Counted from the stretch's first letter, positions 26,265 through 34,521 are shown. The stretch is 62,711 bases of DNA from an uncultured Clostridia bacterium (GCA_944381135.1 CALWJY010000001.1:154595-217305); one strand, 5' to 3'. A program made the numbers and translations. The notes: generated from the sequence alone by a model not told the origin.

Positions 26265-27692
26265 TCAAAAAATTCTTCGGTTTTTCAGTGCGCGTGCCAT
26301 TTTCTCTTTGTCTTTTTGGATTTCGTTTTTCACTTGCGTCTGCTTGCTGATTGGTTTTGTCATAAGATAATATCTCAATTCGTCAAGCGAGTGGTCGTCT
26401 TTCTTTATTGGAACATCACCATCGCCCCACCAATAGTTTTTGATTTCGCGAATAAGGTTGACACAATTTTTAAAAATGAAAAGTCTGCTTCGTCCGTCCG
26501 CCGTTTTGAGATAGGATTTAACAACCGAAATTCCAGCAAACAAATCTTTGTTCACTTTCGGGTTCACCAAAATTTGATTTTCATAGAAAAGTTCCACAAC
26601 ATTTTTTTCGCTTGCCAAAGTCCGCTGATTTGCCGCACTGTCAATCAGCGCACGATAGAACCCGTTTCCGTCGGTATGCCAATTTAGTTTTCGCGCAATC
26701 TCTTTGATTTTTTCGGCATGATGTTGCACCGTCTGACCTGCCTCATAATGCTCCGCCACAACATACACATTTCCGTCAAAATCCACCGCATAAAAGTGTG
26801 CGGAAAGCGGATTGTGAAGCCCGGGGTCGATGGAAATTGTGTCCTGCCACTCTTTTGGAACGGCAAAAGGCTCAATCACATGGATATTTTCGTCAAATTC
26901 GGAATAGACCATCCCACCATTTTGCATAAATTTGCCATATCTTCTGCTTTCAATCTCCTCAGCGGGCAAACTTTTTGTCATGTTTTCAATCTCTTTTTTG
27001 GAAAGAAACGGATTGTCCGCCCATTCCATAGTCTCGCACCAAACTTCTTCATCCGCCCTGTCGTTGAGATAGATGGTGTTATAGACCCAAGTCAACCCTT
27101 TCAGTGGTGTCATTGTGCCAAAAATTTCGCCACATTTGTCCAACACGCGCATTTTGCATTCGAGATAGATTTCAAAAGGAGGCTCTTCGTCAAACCAAAC
27201 ATAGTCAAGCGAAGCCCCTTGAAATTTCTCTCTGCCTTGGTCGCAACTTTTAAAGCCAATTCGGCTCAGCCCACCAACATCCGACCGCACAAGAATGAAG
27301 TCAATGATGCCATCCTCAGCCGAAGATTTATCACCACTCACCATGACAATTTTTTCAATGTAGGAAGCGGGCAAATATTCCAAAATTTTACGCTGAGCCA
27401 CATCTCTTTGCACCTGTCTTGAAAGTGAAACCACCCAACCCTCAGTCACCCTGTTTTGTTTGTATGGGTGCTTTCCGCACGCAAGATAGACAACTTCCAC
27501 CGCACCGCATTCGGTTTTTCCAGAGCGATTTCCACCAAAAACCCACCTGTTGCGCTTTTTGCACTTGTGAAATTTGATTTGTTTCTTGTGGACTTTTCCT
27601 CCCTTGTTATAAAAATATAATTTGCTTTCATTATGGCGCAAATTTATTGTTTTTTCAAGTTTAAGAATTTTCCCAACCAAACTCAAGTCCAT
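26265..27692 (-). CDS. Phage terminase large subunit
   Basis: Motor and nuclease that cuts and packages DNA through the portal. It is 475 aa with all motifs intact: Walker A GGNRSGKTE (about 54-62), Walker B YVWFDEEPP, coupling GTMTPLKGL, and RNase H-like nuclease acids in SIDPGL, ALIDSAAN and DDHSLDELRY. SD GGAGG precedes the ATG. It is the same strand as the portal-coat operon but separated from it by 6.7 kb of cellular genes. No small subunit is adjacent. A full set of catalytic residues argues against simple decay. Confidence 0.9.
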   Translation of the reverse strand: MDLSLVGKILKLEKTINLRHNESKLYFYNKGGKVHKKQIKFHKCKKRNRWVFGGNRSGKTECGAVEVVYLACGKHPYKQNRVTEGWVVSLSRQVQRDVAQRKILEYLPASYIEKIVMVSGDKSSAEDGIIDFILVRSDVGGLSRIGFKSCDQGREKFQGASLDYVWFDEEPPFEIYLECKMRVLDKCGEIFGTMTPLKGLTWVYNTIYLNDRADEEVWCETMEWADNPFLSKKEIENMTKSLPAEEIESRRYGKFMQNGGMVYSEFDENIHVIEPFAVPKEWQDTISIDPGLHNPLSAHFYAVDFDGNVYVVAEHYEAGQTVQHHAEKIKEIARKLNWHTDGNGFYRALIDSAANQRTLASEKNVVELFYENQILVNPKVNKDLFAGISVVKSYLKTADGRSRLFIFKNCVNLIREIKNYWWGDGDVPIKKDDHSLDELRYYLMTKPISKQTQVKNEIQKDKEKMARALKNRRIF

Positions 27693-27748
27693 ATTTCCTC
27701 CAAAAATTAAAAAATCAAATAAAGTAATAAAATTAACCTCATCAAATC

Positions 27749-27860
27749 GTCACCCTGAGCGCAGTCGAAGGGTCTCTGAGATTCTTCGACACGACATCTG
27801 ACGACGTCGGCTCAGAATGACAATGTGGATAAAAAGTGGCATTGCCACCTCAGAATGACG
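27749..27860. repeat. GTCACCCTGAGC ... GCTCAGAATGAC repeat, second locus
   Basis: Begins GTCACCCTGAGCGCAGTCGA (27749), continues to GGCTCAGAATGACAA (about 27809-27823), and has a second CTCAGAATGAC end near 27849. The first ~50 bp match the 11663 copy almost exactly, differing at only a few bases. It lies just upstream of TerL, so the family brackets the phage block. Confidence 0.8.
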
Positions 27861-27954
27861 AGAGAAACAGAAAGTGTCACTGACACCGCCAAAAAATCAA
27901 AAAAAACACAAAGAAAAGACAAAAATCTCTTACAAAGAGTTTCCTTTCAAGATT

Positions 27955-27960
27955 TAAAAT
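27955..27960 (+). promoter_or_regulatory. -10 element of a probably leaderless gene
   Basis: TAAAAT ends so that +7 is the A of the ATG at 27967. No SD. The -35 (TTACAA, 27930-27935) is weak with a 19-bp spacer. Confidence 0.5.
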
Positions 27961-27966
27961 TGAGTC

Positions 27967-28767
27967 ATGAAAAAAGTTTCTTCCATAATCTTTTCAATCG
28001 GATTTCTTTGGATGGTTTTTCTTTGCATTCTGTTTTTTTCTTCAACATCTCGCGCTTTTGCAGACGATGAGAAAACATATTATGCAAAAGTCCAAAACAC
28101 AGGAGTCCAACTTTGTTCCATGCCCAACGATTCCTCTGCCCTTTTTGAAATTCCATATTCCTATTTTGTGAAAGTGGACTATGTCGTGGATGACTTCTAT
28201 AAAGTCACCTACAAAGATTTGGACGGCTATGTCAGAAAAGACAGCGTCACCCTTATGGATGGCGAGCCAATCACGCCATTTGCAAACGCAACATTTGAAA
28301 TTTATGTCGATTTTCCGCTTTGCACAAATGCCGACAAAACAAGCGAAATTCTCCAACTTGACGAAAGCGCAACAATCACCTACTATGGCACAAAAACCGG
28401 TGAAGAGTTGCAAACGGGAAACAATGTTTGGTTCTTCTGCTCTGTGCAAAATGACGGCGTCACAGAACACGGCTATGTTTTTTCTGGAGTCACAAACGGG
28501 CTGACAACAATCAATGTCAACAACGAAATTTTTGAGACAGTCACAGACGATGTCTTTTCAAACGAGGCACCAACTTTCACAAGCCTTTCCACAGGCACAA
28601 AAATCATGCTTATCGTGGCAATCAGCGTGCCAAGTGTTTTGATTTTATATTTTCTGATTAAGCCGTCAAAAATCATGCAAATCACAAAAACCAAAAAGAA
28701 AATCAAACAAGAAAGCAAAAAAGTTCATCATGGAGACTATTTCGAATTTGACGAAAGCGAACTATAA
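27967..28767 (+). CDS. Exported SH3-like protein with C-terminal membrane anchor
   Basis: 266 aa. A signal peptide covers about 1-33 (SIGFLWMVFLCILFFSSTSRAFA). Two SH3b-like modules follow: one from about 37 (YYAKVQNTGVQLCSMPNDSS ... DLDGYVRKDSVTL) and one from about 115 (LCTNADKTSEILQLDESATI ... GYVFSGV). A TM helix near 210-232 (IMLIVAISVPSVLILYFLI) precedes a Lys-rich cytoplasmic tail ending DYFEFDESEL. This is a likely cell-wall-facing sensor or anchor; the ligand is unknown. The predicted +1 is at its ATG. Confidence 0.75.
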   Translation: MKKVSSIIFSIGFLWMVFLCILFFSSTSRAFADDEKTYYAKVQNTGVQLCSMPNDSSALFEIPYSYFVKVDYVVDDFYKVTYKDLDGYVRKDSVTLMDGEPITPFANATFEIYVDFPLCTNADKTSEILQLDESATITYYGTKTGEELQTGNNVWFFCSVQNDGVTEHGYVFSGVTNGLTTINVNNEIFETVTDDVFSNEAPTFTSLSTGTKIMLIVAISVPSVLILYFLIKPSKIMQITKTKKKIKQESKKVHHGDYFEFDESEL

Positions 28768-28817
28768 CCACATCCCAAAAATTCACACATATGCACATCA
28801 AGCCAACATTTCACAAA

Positions 28818-28842
28818 GACTTCTTCAATTGAAGTTTTTTTT
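28818..28842. terminator. Weak terminator between convergent genes
   Basis: ACTTC (28819-28823) / GAAGT (28831-28835) with loop and T8. The short 12-bp palindrome CTTCAATTGAAG lies within. The stem is small. Confidence 0.4.
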
Positions 28843-28913
28843 CATTGCTTCCATTTCTTCACGCTTTCAACCGGAAGCGGTGCAAGTTTGAAATTTGTGA
28901 AGGGAAAAACTTA

Positions 28914-29438
28914 TCACAAAACCGCTCTTGAAAGAAAGGCATTTGAAAGAGAAAAATCTTCACAATTTTCTTTTGAAAGACGCTGATGGACACTTTTAAT
29001 CCACTGCTCATCCTCAAGCATTTTTGCAAGTTTGTCATCGTCAAAACCTTTGACAACAAGCCTGCTTGAAAAAGCACTCAAAGCGGAATCAATATATCTG
29101 AAAACAGAACGCATGCTTATGTCATGCTTTTGCGTGATTTCTTTAAGTTTTGTGTTGTCAAAAAAGCGCTCAATCAAGATGTTTGCATATTTTTTGTCAA
29201 TTTCAGAAAGTGCATCCTCAGTCAACACCTTAAGATTAATCAGTGTGATTTTTCTCTGTGAAAGGTCAATCAGCCTTTGTGAAATTGTCATAACATTGTT
29301 GATGTGATAGGTGCTGACAGACACATTTGAACTTCCAAGCGCACTTTTCATGATGATTTTGTCAATTGCACCTGCAATGCGTTCCAAATATCTATAAACC
29401 GAAAGAATTGTTTTTGCCCATAAAAAATTTTTATTCAT
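28914..29438 (-). CDS. Sigma-region-4-like HTH regulator
   Basis: 174 aa from ATG 29438 (AAGGAG upstream; the 29471 start has none). The C-terminal part LSEIDKKYANILIERFFDNTKLKEITQKHDISMRS, followed by VFRYIDSALSAF, has the helix-turn-helix layout of sigma factor region 4 or of phage late regulators (ArpU/RinA class). The N-terminal half is helical without a clear region 2, so it is probably not a full sigma factor. It lies close to TerL and could control the phage-derived operon; that is inference from context. Confidence 0.6.
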   Translation of the reverse strand: MNKNFLWAKTILSVYRYLERIAGAIDKIIMKSALGSSNVSVSTYHINNVMTISQRLIDLSQRKITLINLKVLTEDALSEIDKKYANILIERFFDNTKLKEITQKHDISMRSVFRYIDSALSAFSSRLVVKGFDDDKLAKMLEDEQWIKSVHQRLSKENCEDFSLSNAFLSRAVL

Positions 29439-29939
29439 GAAAACTCCTTTTGCAAATTTGAAGACAAGCAAAGTGCAATAGTCCTTGTGTCAAGCAAGAA
29501 ATTTATGAATTGAAAAATTTTGGCGTCAAACCTTGCACAGCACTCGCCTTCTGATTTGTGAAACAAATCAATTCGTTAACACATGCACATTTTAAATTTC
29601 AAAGTTTTCATAGTCAAACTTTTATGCCAAAATTTTACATATCTTTACAATATTTTACAAATTTTGACAAATTTTGCTGTCAAATTGCCGTCAAAAATTT
29701 GGCAAAAACAAAATAAGCAATCCAAACAATTCACTTCTTTTTAAGACAACAATTTTATGTTTTGTTTCTACGAAAATTGATTTTTATTGATTTAAAACAA
29801 TTAATAACCAACAAAAAAATGGTGTCAACATATTTAAATAAAAAAATTAAAAAGGATAACAACTTTTAGTTAAGTCATTATCCTTTCATTTTTAATTTCA
29901 AATTTTCATTTAAATTTCAAATACTCAAGCCTTTAATTT
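29439..29939. other. 500-bp intergenic region with one terminator
   Basis: AT-rich, no ORF. A terminator for the 29940 gene lies at 29848-29895 (AAAGGATAA / TTATCCTTT, long loop, poly-T on the minus strand). A TTGACA-like -35 without a good -10 precedes the 29438 gene. The remaining sequence shows nothing I recognise. Confidence 0.5.
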
Positions 29940-30893
29940 TCATTTTTCGCTGTTTTTTTTGTCTTTTTTGGACTTCTTCTTTTCCTCTTTTTTTGCTTTT
30001 TTCTTATCCTCTTTTTGTTTCTTTTTAAGTGCTTTCCCTGTCAATTCTGGTTCTGGCAATGGTTCTTTCAAAAGTTCTGGATTTTCAATGTATTTCAAAA
30101 GCAAATTCACACTGTGTGCATAATAAAGCCCGTCACAGACACGCTCGTCCAATGTAAGTCCAATGTCCATACGTTTTTCAACATTCACTTGCCCCTCACG
30201 ATTTGCAACCGGCACATATTTCACTTTTGACAAAGTGGCAAAAATGGTTGTCGTTCCAAAACAATAGAGGTGATGATAGAGTTTGTCAAGTTTGATGCTT
30301 CTTAGGTCTGCAATATAAATGCTGGTGTGGAAAGGACTTGCATGGATTAGGGATTTTGGCAAACAATTATGTTTATCCATAAATCTGACAACAGCCATTG
30401 CAAACTTAAACATCCAATTTGGCATTTTACACAAAACACTTGCCACCTTTGTTGTTTTGTGCATATCGGCATCTTTTGCAAGATTTTTGGCAATTTCATC
30501 ATCCACAATTTTCTTCACTTGGTCAAGGCTCTCTCGCCCAGTGAACTCCATTTTAAGTGTAATTTCCTCGCCGTCATCTGTCAATGATTTTTTGATGCTC
30601 ATGGAAATGTAGATTTTCTTTCTTTGATAAACCACACAATTGTTGATGAAGCGGTTTGTTTTTGGCCGCTCGTGAAGCATACGCACACATGCTGCAATCA
30701 AAATTTCAGTGTATGTGTAGTGCACTTTGTTGGCTTTCTTTTCTTCCAAAATAAATTTATCAAGCCCTGCACAATTAACAGGTTGGGTGTAGTTGTTCAC
30801 CGCATCAATTCGAGTTGGCATAAAATATGGCATTGCCTTGTCAATGATTTGCATATTCTTAACTTTAACGCCGTCACTTCTTCTTCCAAACAT
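29940..30893 (-). CDS. E2 acyltransferase-like protein without lipoyl domain
   Basis: 317 aa. The catalytic-domain fold of 2-oxoacid dehydrogenase E2 / chloramphenicol acetyltransferase is suggested by VHYTYTEILIAACVRML, the trimer-interface region PFHTSIYIADL, and the terminal motif GLTLDERVCDG (247-255). E2 enzymes have DHRxxDG; here His is Glu250. There is no lipoyl or subunit-binding domain and no E1/E3 gene nearby. A Lys-rich tail KKKQKEDKKKAKKEEKKK ends it. It is likely a non-classical acyltransferase or a structural relic. SD AAGGGGA is present. Confidence 0.75.
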   Translation of the reverse strand: MFGRRSDGVKVKNMQIIDKAMPYFMPTRIDAVNNYTQPVNCAGLDKFILEEKKANKVHYTYTEILIAACVRMLHERPKTNRFINNCVVYQRKKIYISMSIKKSLTDDGEEITLKMEFTGRESLDQVKKIVDDEIAKNLAKDADMHKTTKVASVLCKMPNWMFKFAMAVVRFMDKHNCLPKSLIHASPFHTSIYIADLRSIKLDKLYHHLYCFGTTTIFATLSKVKYVPVANREGQVNVEKRMDIGLTLDERVCDGLYYAHSVNLLLKYIENPELLKEPLPEPELTGKALKKKQKEDKKKAKKEEKKKSKKDKKNSEK

Positions 30894-31086
30894 TTTTATT
30901 TTCCCCTTTTTATTGACATTTCGATGATGTTTTTGTGTTTTTCAGTTCAATTTTGCCAACATCCTCATGGCAATCTTGACTCTTAATTTTAAATTTAGTT
31001 GTTTTGCAAATTTTTTTGTTTGCTTTTAATTTTCTTATTTAATTTTCTTAATTTTATAAAGCCGTTTAACTGCTCAGTATCACCCT

Positions 31087-32376
31087 TTAGTGTTCGCTTT
31101 TTGGTTTGAAATCGTTTTTAGCAAACTTTTTCCTCACCAAATTTTTTTCCTTTCCATTTTTCCCCGGAACATAATAGACTCGGTCTTTCAATTTGTCAGG
31201 CATATATTGTTGCTTGCAATATCCTCCAAAATCGTGAGGATATTTATATTTCCCATGCCCGTCAGCATTTGTGCTTGGATGATTTTTCAAATGGTTTGGC
31301 ACAATGTCCTCGCGCTCGTTTTCAGCATCATCCATCGCTTTGTGCATGGCAATCAAAACACTGTTGGATTTCTCTGCTTCGCACAGATATATGATTGCAT
31401 GAGACAAATTCAAAAGGCATTCCGGCTGTCCCAACTTTTCGCAAGCATACATTGCGCAACAAGCCATCAAAAGTGCGTTGCTGTCTGCCATTCCAATGTC
31501 CTCAGAAGCATGGGCAATCATGCGCCTTGCAATGATGAGTGGGTCAATTCCCGCCTTAATCAACCTGTGTGCATAATAGAGCGCAGCCTCTGTGTCCGAA
31601 CCTCTTATGCTTTTGCAGAAAGCGGAAAGATAATCATAATACATGTTCTCATCAATCGAAAGCGGTCTGCGATTCAAGCATTGCGCCATCGCCTCTTTGT
31701 CGATGTGAATGAATTTGTCTTTGCTCACCTTTGTGGAAACAACCGCAAGTTCAAGTGCATTCAAGGCTGTACGGACATCTCCGTTGCAAGCAAAAGCCAA
31801 AAATTTCAGAGCATCGTCATCAACTTTTGTTTTAAAGTCTCCAAGCCCACGCTCTTTGTCAGAAAGCGCACGCCTCAAAACCTTTTCAACATCTTGTTCG
31901 GAAACCTTCTTAAATTCAAACACACTGCAACGCGAAACAATGGCTCGCGTCATGCTTGTATATGGGTTTTCTGTGGTTGAACCAATGAAATAGATGCTTC
32001 CCTCTTCAATAGCCTGCAAAACGCAATCACTTTGCGCTTTGTTCCAACGATGACATTCGTCCAAAAGCAAATATGTGTCCGTTCCAAACATTTGCTTTTG
32101 CGCTCTTGCACGGTCAATGACCGCTTTTGCGTCAGCCACACCACTTGAAACTGCGTTCAGTTTTTCAATGTTGGCATTAAGCATTTTGGCAATGATTCCT
32201 GCAAGAGTTGTCTTGCCCGTTCCTGGTGGGCCATAAAAAATGCAAGACCCAACGTTTCCTGTTGAAATCGCCCTCTGAAGCAGTTTGCCTTTTCCAATGA
32301 TATGCTCTTGTCCAACAAATTCTTCAAGCGAAGTTGCCCTCATTCGCTCGGCAAGAGGAACTCTTTTGTCATTCAC
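31087..32376 (-). CDS. rarA: Replication-associated recombination protein A, AAA+ ATPase
   Basis: A clamp-loader-like ATPase acting at stalled forks. It is 429 aa from GTG 32376 (VNDKRVPLAERMRA); the longer frame to 32427 reads through the promoter. Walker A FYGPPGTGKTT, Walker B LLLDECHRW, sensor 1 GSTTENPYTSM, arginine-finger region AIVSRCSVFEF, and a C-terminal tetramerisation domain ending near LNLSHAIIYLCEAEKS and KYPHDFGGYCKQQYMP. The -10 TATACT (32388-32383) places +1 exactly at the GTG, and no SD exists. Confidence 0.93.
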   Translation of the reverse strand: MNDKRVPLAERMRATSLEEFVGQEHIIGKGKLLQRAISTGNVGSCIFYGPPGTGKTTLAGIIAKMLNANIEKLNAVSSGVADAKAVIDRARAQKQMFGTDTYLLLDECHRWNKAQSDCVLQAIEEGSIYFIGSTTENPYTSMTRAIVSRCSVFEFKKVSEQDVEKVLRRALSDKERGLGDFKTKVDDDALKFLAFACNGDVRTALNALELAVVSTKVSKDKFIHIDKEAMAQCLNRRPLSIDENMYYDYLSAFCKSIRGSDTEAALYYAHRLIKAGIDPLIIARRMIAHASEDIGMADSNALLMACCAMYACEKLGQPECLLNLSHAIIYLCEAEKSNSVLIAMHKAMDDAENEREDIVPNHLKNHPSTNADGHGKYKYPHDFGGYCKQQYMPDKLKDRVYYVPGKNGKEKNLVRKKFAKNDFKPKSEH

Positions 32377-32382
32377 AAAAAG

Positions 32383-32412
32383 AGTATAGCAAAAACAAAA
32401 AATATTCTCCAA
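32383..32412 (-). promoter_or_regulatory. rarA promoter, start codon at +1
   Basis: -35 TTGGAG (32412-32407), 18-bp spacer, -10 TATACT (32388-32383), +7 = 32376, the first base of the GTG. Confidence 0.65.
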
Positions 32413-32534
32413 ACAAAATTGAAACAAAACAAAAAAAATTTAAAAAAATTTAACTATTTTTCACAGAACAAAACCTCTTCAGTAACAAAAATTCACAGAA
32501 AATTCGCATAAATTTGAAAAATTTTGTCATAGAC

Positions 32535-32563
32535 TTGACTTATTTTCTCTGTTGATGTTTAAT
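32535..32563 (+). promoter_or_regulatory. serS promoter
   Basis: -35 TTGACT (32535-32540), 17-bp spacer, -10 TTTAAT (32558-32563). It gives a leader of about 130 nt. Confidence 0.75.
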
Positions 32564-32576
32564 GTATAAATGAAAA

Positions 32577-32676
32577 GCAAAAAAGTTGAAAATCACAAAA
32601 ACTCTTTTCAATTTTGGCGCAAAAAAGTTGAAAATCATAAAACAAATTTTGAAATTCGAAAGCAAAATTTTGTTGA
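32577..32676 (+). repeat. serS leader: 24-bp direct repeat plus a hairpin
   Basis: GCAAAAAAGTTGAAAATC at 32577 and again at 32619, 23 of 24 bases identical over the full unit, 42 bp apart. A following inverted repeat (CAAATTTTG / CAAAATTTTG, about 32643-32676) precedes the SD. There is no T-box TGGNACC sequence or stem I start, so this is not a T-box. It could be a small-protein binding site or translation control element. Confidence 0.5.
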
Positions 32677-32698
32677 ATGAAAATTGGGAGTGGAAAAG

Positions 32699-33988
32699 AT
32701 GATTGACATAAATTTGATAAGAACAAACAAAGAACTTGTGAAAGAAAACATCAAAAAGAAATTCCAGGACGAAAAACTGCCTTTAGTGGATGAAGTTGAA
32801 GAATTGGATAAAAAATCTCGCGCACTCAAACAAGAGGGAGACACCTTGAGACAAAGCCGAAACACCTTGTCTTCTCAAATTGGCGCACTGATGAGAGAGA
32901 AAAAAGCGGAAGAAGCCAACAAAATCAAAGAGCAAGTCCGTGCAAACAACGAGCGCATCGCCCAAATTGAAAAGGAAGAGGAGGAGATTTCCGGCAAAAT
33001 CAAAAATATTATGCTGAAAATTCCAAACATCATTGACGACAGCGTTCCAATTGGAAAGGACGACAGCGAAAATGTGGAAATTGAGCGTTTTGGCGAGCCA
33101 AAAGTGCCAGACTATGAAATTCCATATCACGCCGACATCTTGGCATCTGTTGCTGGACTTGACAAAGAAAGCGCTGGCAGAACAAGCGGTGAAGGTTTCT
33201 ATTATCTCTTTGGCGATGTTGCGCGCCTGCACGAAGCCATGATTGCCTATGGACGCGACTATATGATTTCCCAAGGCTTCACCTATTGCATCCCGCCTTT
33301 CATGATCAGAAGTGATGTTGTGGATGGCGTGATGAGTTTTGCAGAAATGGAAGCAATGATGTATAAAATCGAAGGTGAAGACCTCTATCTCATCGGCACA
33401 AGCGAACATTCCATGATTGGACGCTTCAAAGGACAAATCATAAATGAAGCAGACCTTCCAATCACCATGACGTCATATTCTCCATGTTTCCGAAAGGAAG
33501 GTGGCTCTCACGGACTTGAAGAACGCGGACTGTATCGTGTCCATCAATTTGAAAAACAAGAAATGATTGTCATTTGCAAACCTGAGGACAGCATGAAGTG
33601 GTATGACAAAATGTGGAAATTCACAGTTGATGTTTTCCGCAATCTCAACATTCCTGTCCGCACCCTTGAATGTTGCAGTGGCGATTTGGCAGATTTGAAA
33701 GTCAAAAGTTGTGATGTTGAAGCATGGAGCCCAAGACAGAAAAAATATTTTGAAGTTGGCTCTTGCAGCACGCTTGGTGACGCACAAGCCCGCCGTCTAA
33801 GCATTCGCGCAAAAGGAGAAAAAGGCACCTATCTTCTTCACACCCTCAACAACACAGTTCTTGCCTCCCCTCGCGCAATCATTGCCTTTGTCGAAAACAA
33901 CTATCAAGCCGACGGAAGCATCTTCATCCCTGAAGCATTAAGACCATATATGGGCGGAAAAGACAAAATCATCCCAAAAAAGAAATAA
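32699..33988 (+). CDS. serS: Seryl-tRNA synthetase
   Basis: Charges tRNA-Ser. It is 429 aa from ATG 32699 (MIDINLIRTNKELV), with GGGAGTGG upstream; the TTG-initiated frame to 32684 is not supported. An N-terminal coiled-coil arm (about 25-100, RALKQEGDTLRQSRNTLSSQ) contacts the tRNA long variable arm. Class II core: TSYSPCFRKEGGSHG (motif 2) and TVLASPRAIIAFVENNYQADG (motif 3 area). It is monocistronic, with a terminator at 34049. Its unusual leader carries a 24-bp duplication. Confidence 0.96.
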   Translation: MIDINLIRTNKELVKENIKKKFQDEKLPLVDEVEELDKKSRALKQEGDTLRQSRNTLSSQIGALMREKKAEEANKIKEQVRANNERIAQIEKEEEEISGKIKNIMLKIPNIIDDSVPIGKDDSENVEIERFGEPKVPDYEIPYHADILASVAGLDKESAGRTSGEGFYYLFGDVARLHEAMIAYGRDYMISQGFTYCIPPFMIRSDVVDGVMSFAEMEAMMYKIEGEDLYLIGTSEHSMIGRFKGQIINEADLPITMTSYSPCFRKEGGSHGLEERGLYRVHQFEKQEMIVICKPEDSMKWYDKMWKFTVDVFRNLNIPVRTLECCSGDLADLKVKSCDVEAWSPRQKKYFEVGSCSTLGDAQARRLSIRAKGEKGTYLLHTLNNTVLASPRAIIAFVENNYQADGSIFIPEALRPYMGGKDKIIPKKK

Positions 33989-34048
33989 AATTGCTTTTGC
34001 CAATCAAAAACAAAAAATTAAAGACTTTAACAAAAACTTAAAACGCCC

Positions 34049-34081
34049 AAAGACATCCCCAAAAAGATGTCTTTTTTCTTT
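34049..34081 (+). terminator. serS terminator
   Basis: AAAGACATC (34049-34057) / GATGTCTTT (34066-34074) and T-rich tract. Confidence 0.85.
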
Positions 34082-34192
34082 AATATAAAGTTCAGCCAAA
34101 ACAAATATGAGCAAATTTTCAGCCGAAGAAAAATTATGATAAAAAATCATCAATTTTGTGACAAAATCAAAATTCCATTCATACATAATGCT

Positions 34193-34312
34193 ATGGAAAA
34201 AGAAAAGAAATCAAACATAAAAATCATTTGCATAAAAGCACCAAAATGGTCAGTTCCATTTTTAAAGATGTTCTATAAAAAGAAAGACAAGGAAGAAAAA
34301 ACGGACTCATAA
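34193..34312 (+). CDS. SpoVM-like short membrane-binding peptide
   Basis: 39 aa: MEKEKKSNIKIICIKAPKW then SVPFLKMFYKKKDKEEKTDS. The middle aligns with Bacillus SpoVM (MKFYTIKLPKFLGGIVRAML...) as K-x3-IK-x-PK-x5-hydrophobic-R/K, including the Pro needed for curvature sensing of the forespore membrane. It is longer by about a dozen residues. The ATG has no SD. A CATACATA box (34180-34187) resembles a SigE -10, the class that drives spoVM in Bacillus; no matching -35 is evident. The longer frame to 34067 crosses the serS terminator. Other sporulation genes lie in this window. Confidence 0.5.
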   Translation: MEKEKKSNIKIICIKAPKWSVPFLKMFYKKKDKEEKTDS

Positions 34313-34372
34313 CAACAAACATAAAAGCCTCTCATAAAGCAAATGCCTCCTTTTTCAAATAAATGAGAAATT

Positions 34373-34426
34373 CAACATATTGCGTATTATGCGTTGCATA
34401 ATACACCTGATGATGTGTATTATGCA
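34373..34426. repeat. Dispersed palindromic element, copy 2
   Basis: Contains GTATTATGC GTT GCATAATAC (9-bp arms, 3-nt loop) then a third GTATTATGC, all in 54 bp. It lies between the spoVM-like gene and the thioredoxin reductase. Confidence 0.7.
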
Positions 34427-34437
34427 AAATAAAAAAC

Positions 34438-34466
34438 AAAACGGACTTTAAATCCGTTTTTTCTTT
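34438..34466. terminator. Terminator for the reductase and, opposite, the spoVM-like gene
   Basis: AAAACGGA (34438-34445) / TCCGTTTT (34453-34460), with A/T tracts on both sides. Confidence 0.8.
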
Positions 34467-34521
34467 TTGTTTTTTCGTCCAAGCCTCAAAACCAAATCTG
34501 ACAACAAATGCACTTTGCACT

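Noticed and set aside
27825..28070. 81-aa plus-strand ORF before the SH3 protein
   Set aside because: It starts in the dispersed repeat, overlaps the promoter and start of the SH3 gene in another frame, and has no SD.
32564..32698. T-box in the serS leader
   Set aside because: No stem I start, no TGGNACC core and no antiterminator/terminator pair before the SD.
34067..34192. Longer frame in front of the SpoVM-like peptide
   Set aside because: It begins inside the serS terminator hairpin and T-tract and has no SD. The SpoVM-like core lies only in the part from 34193.
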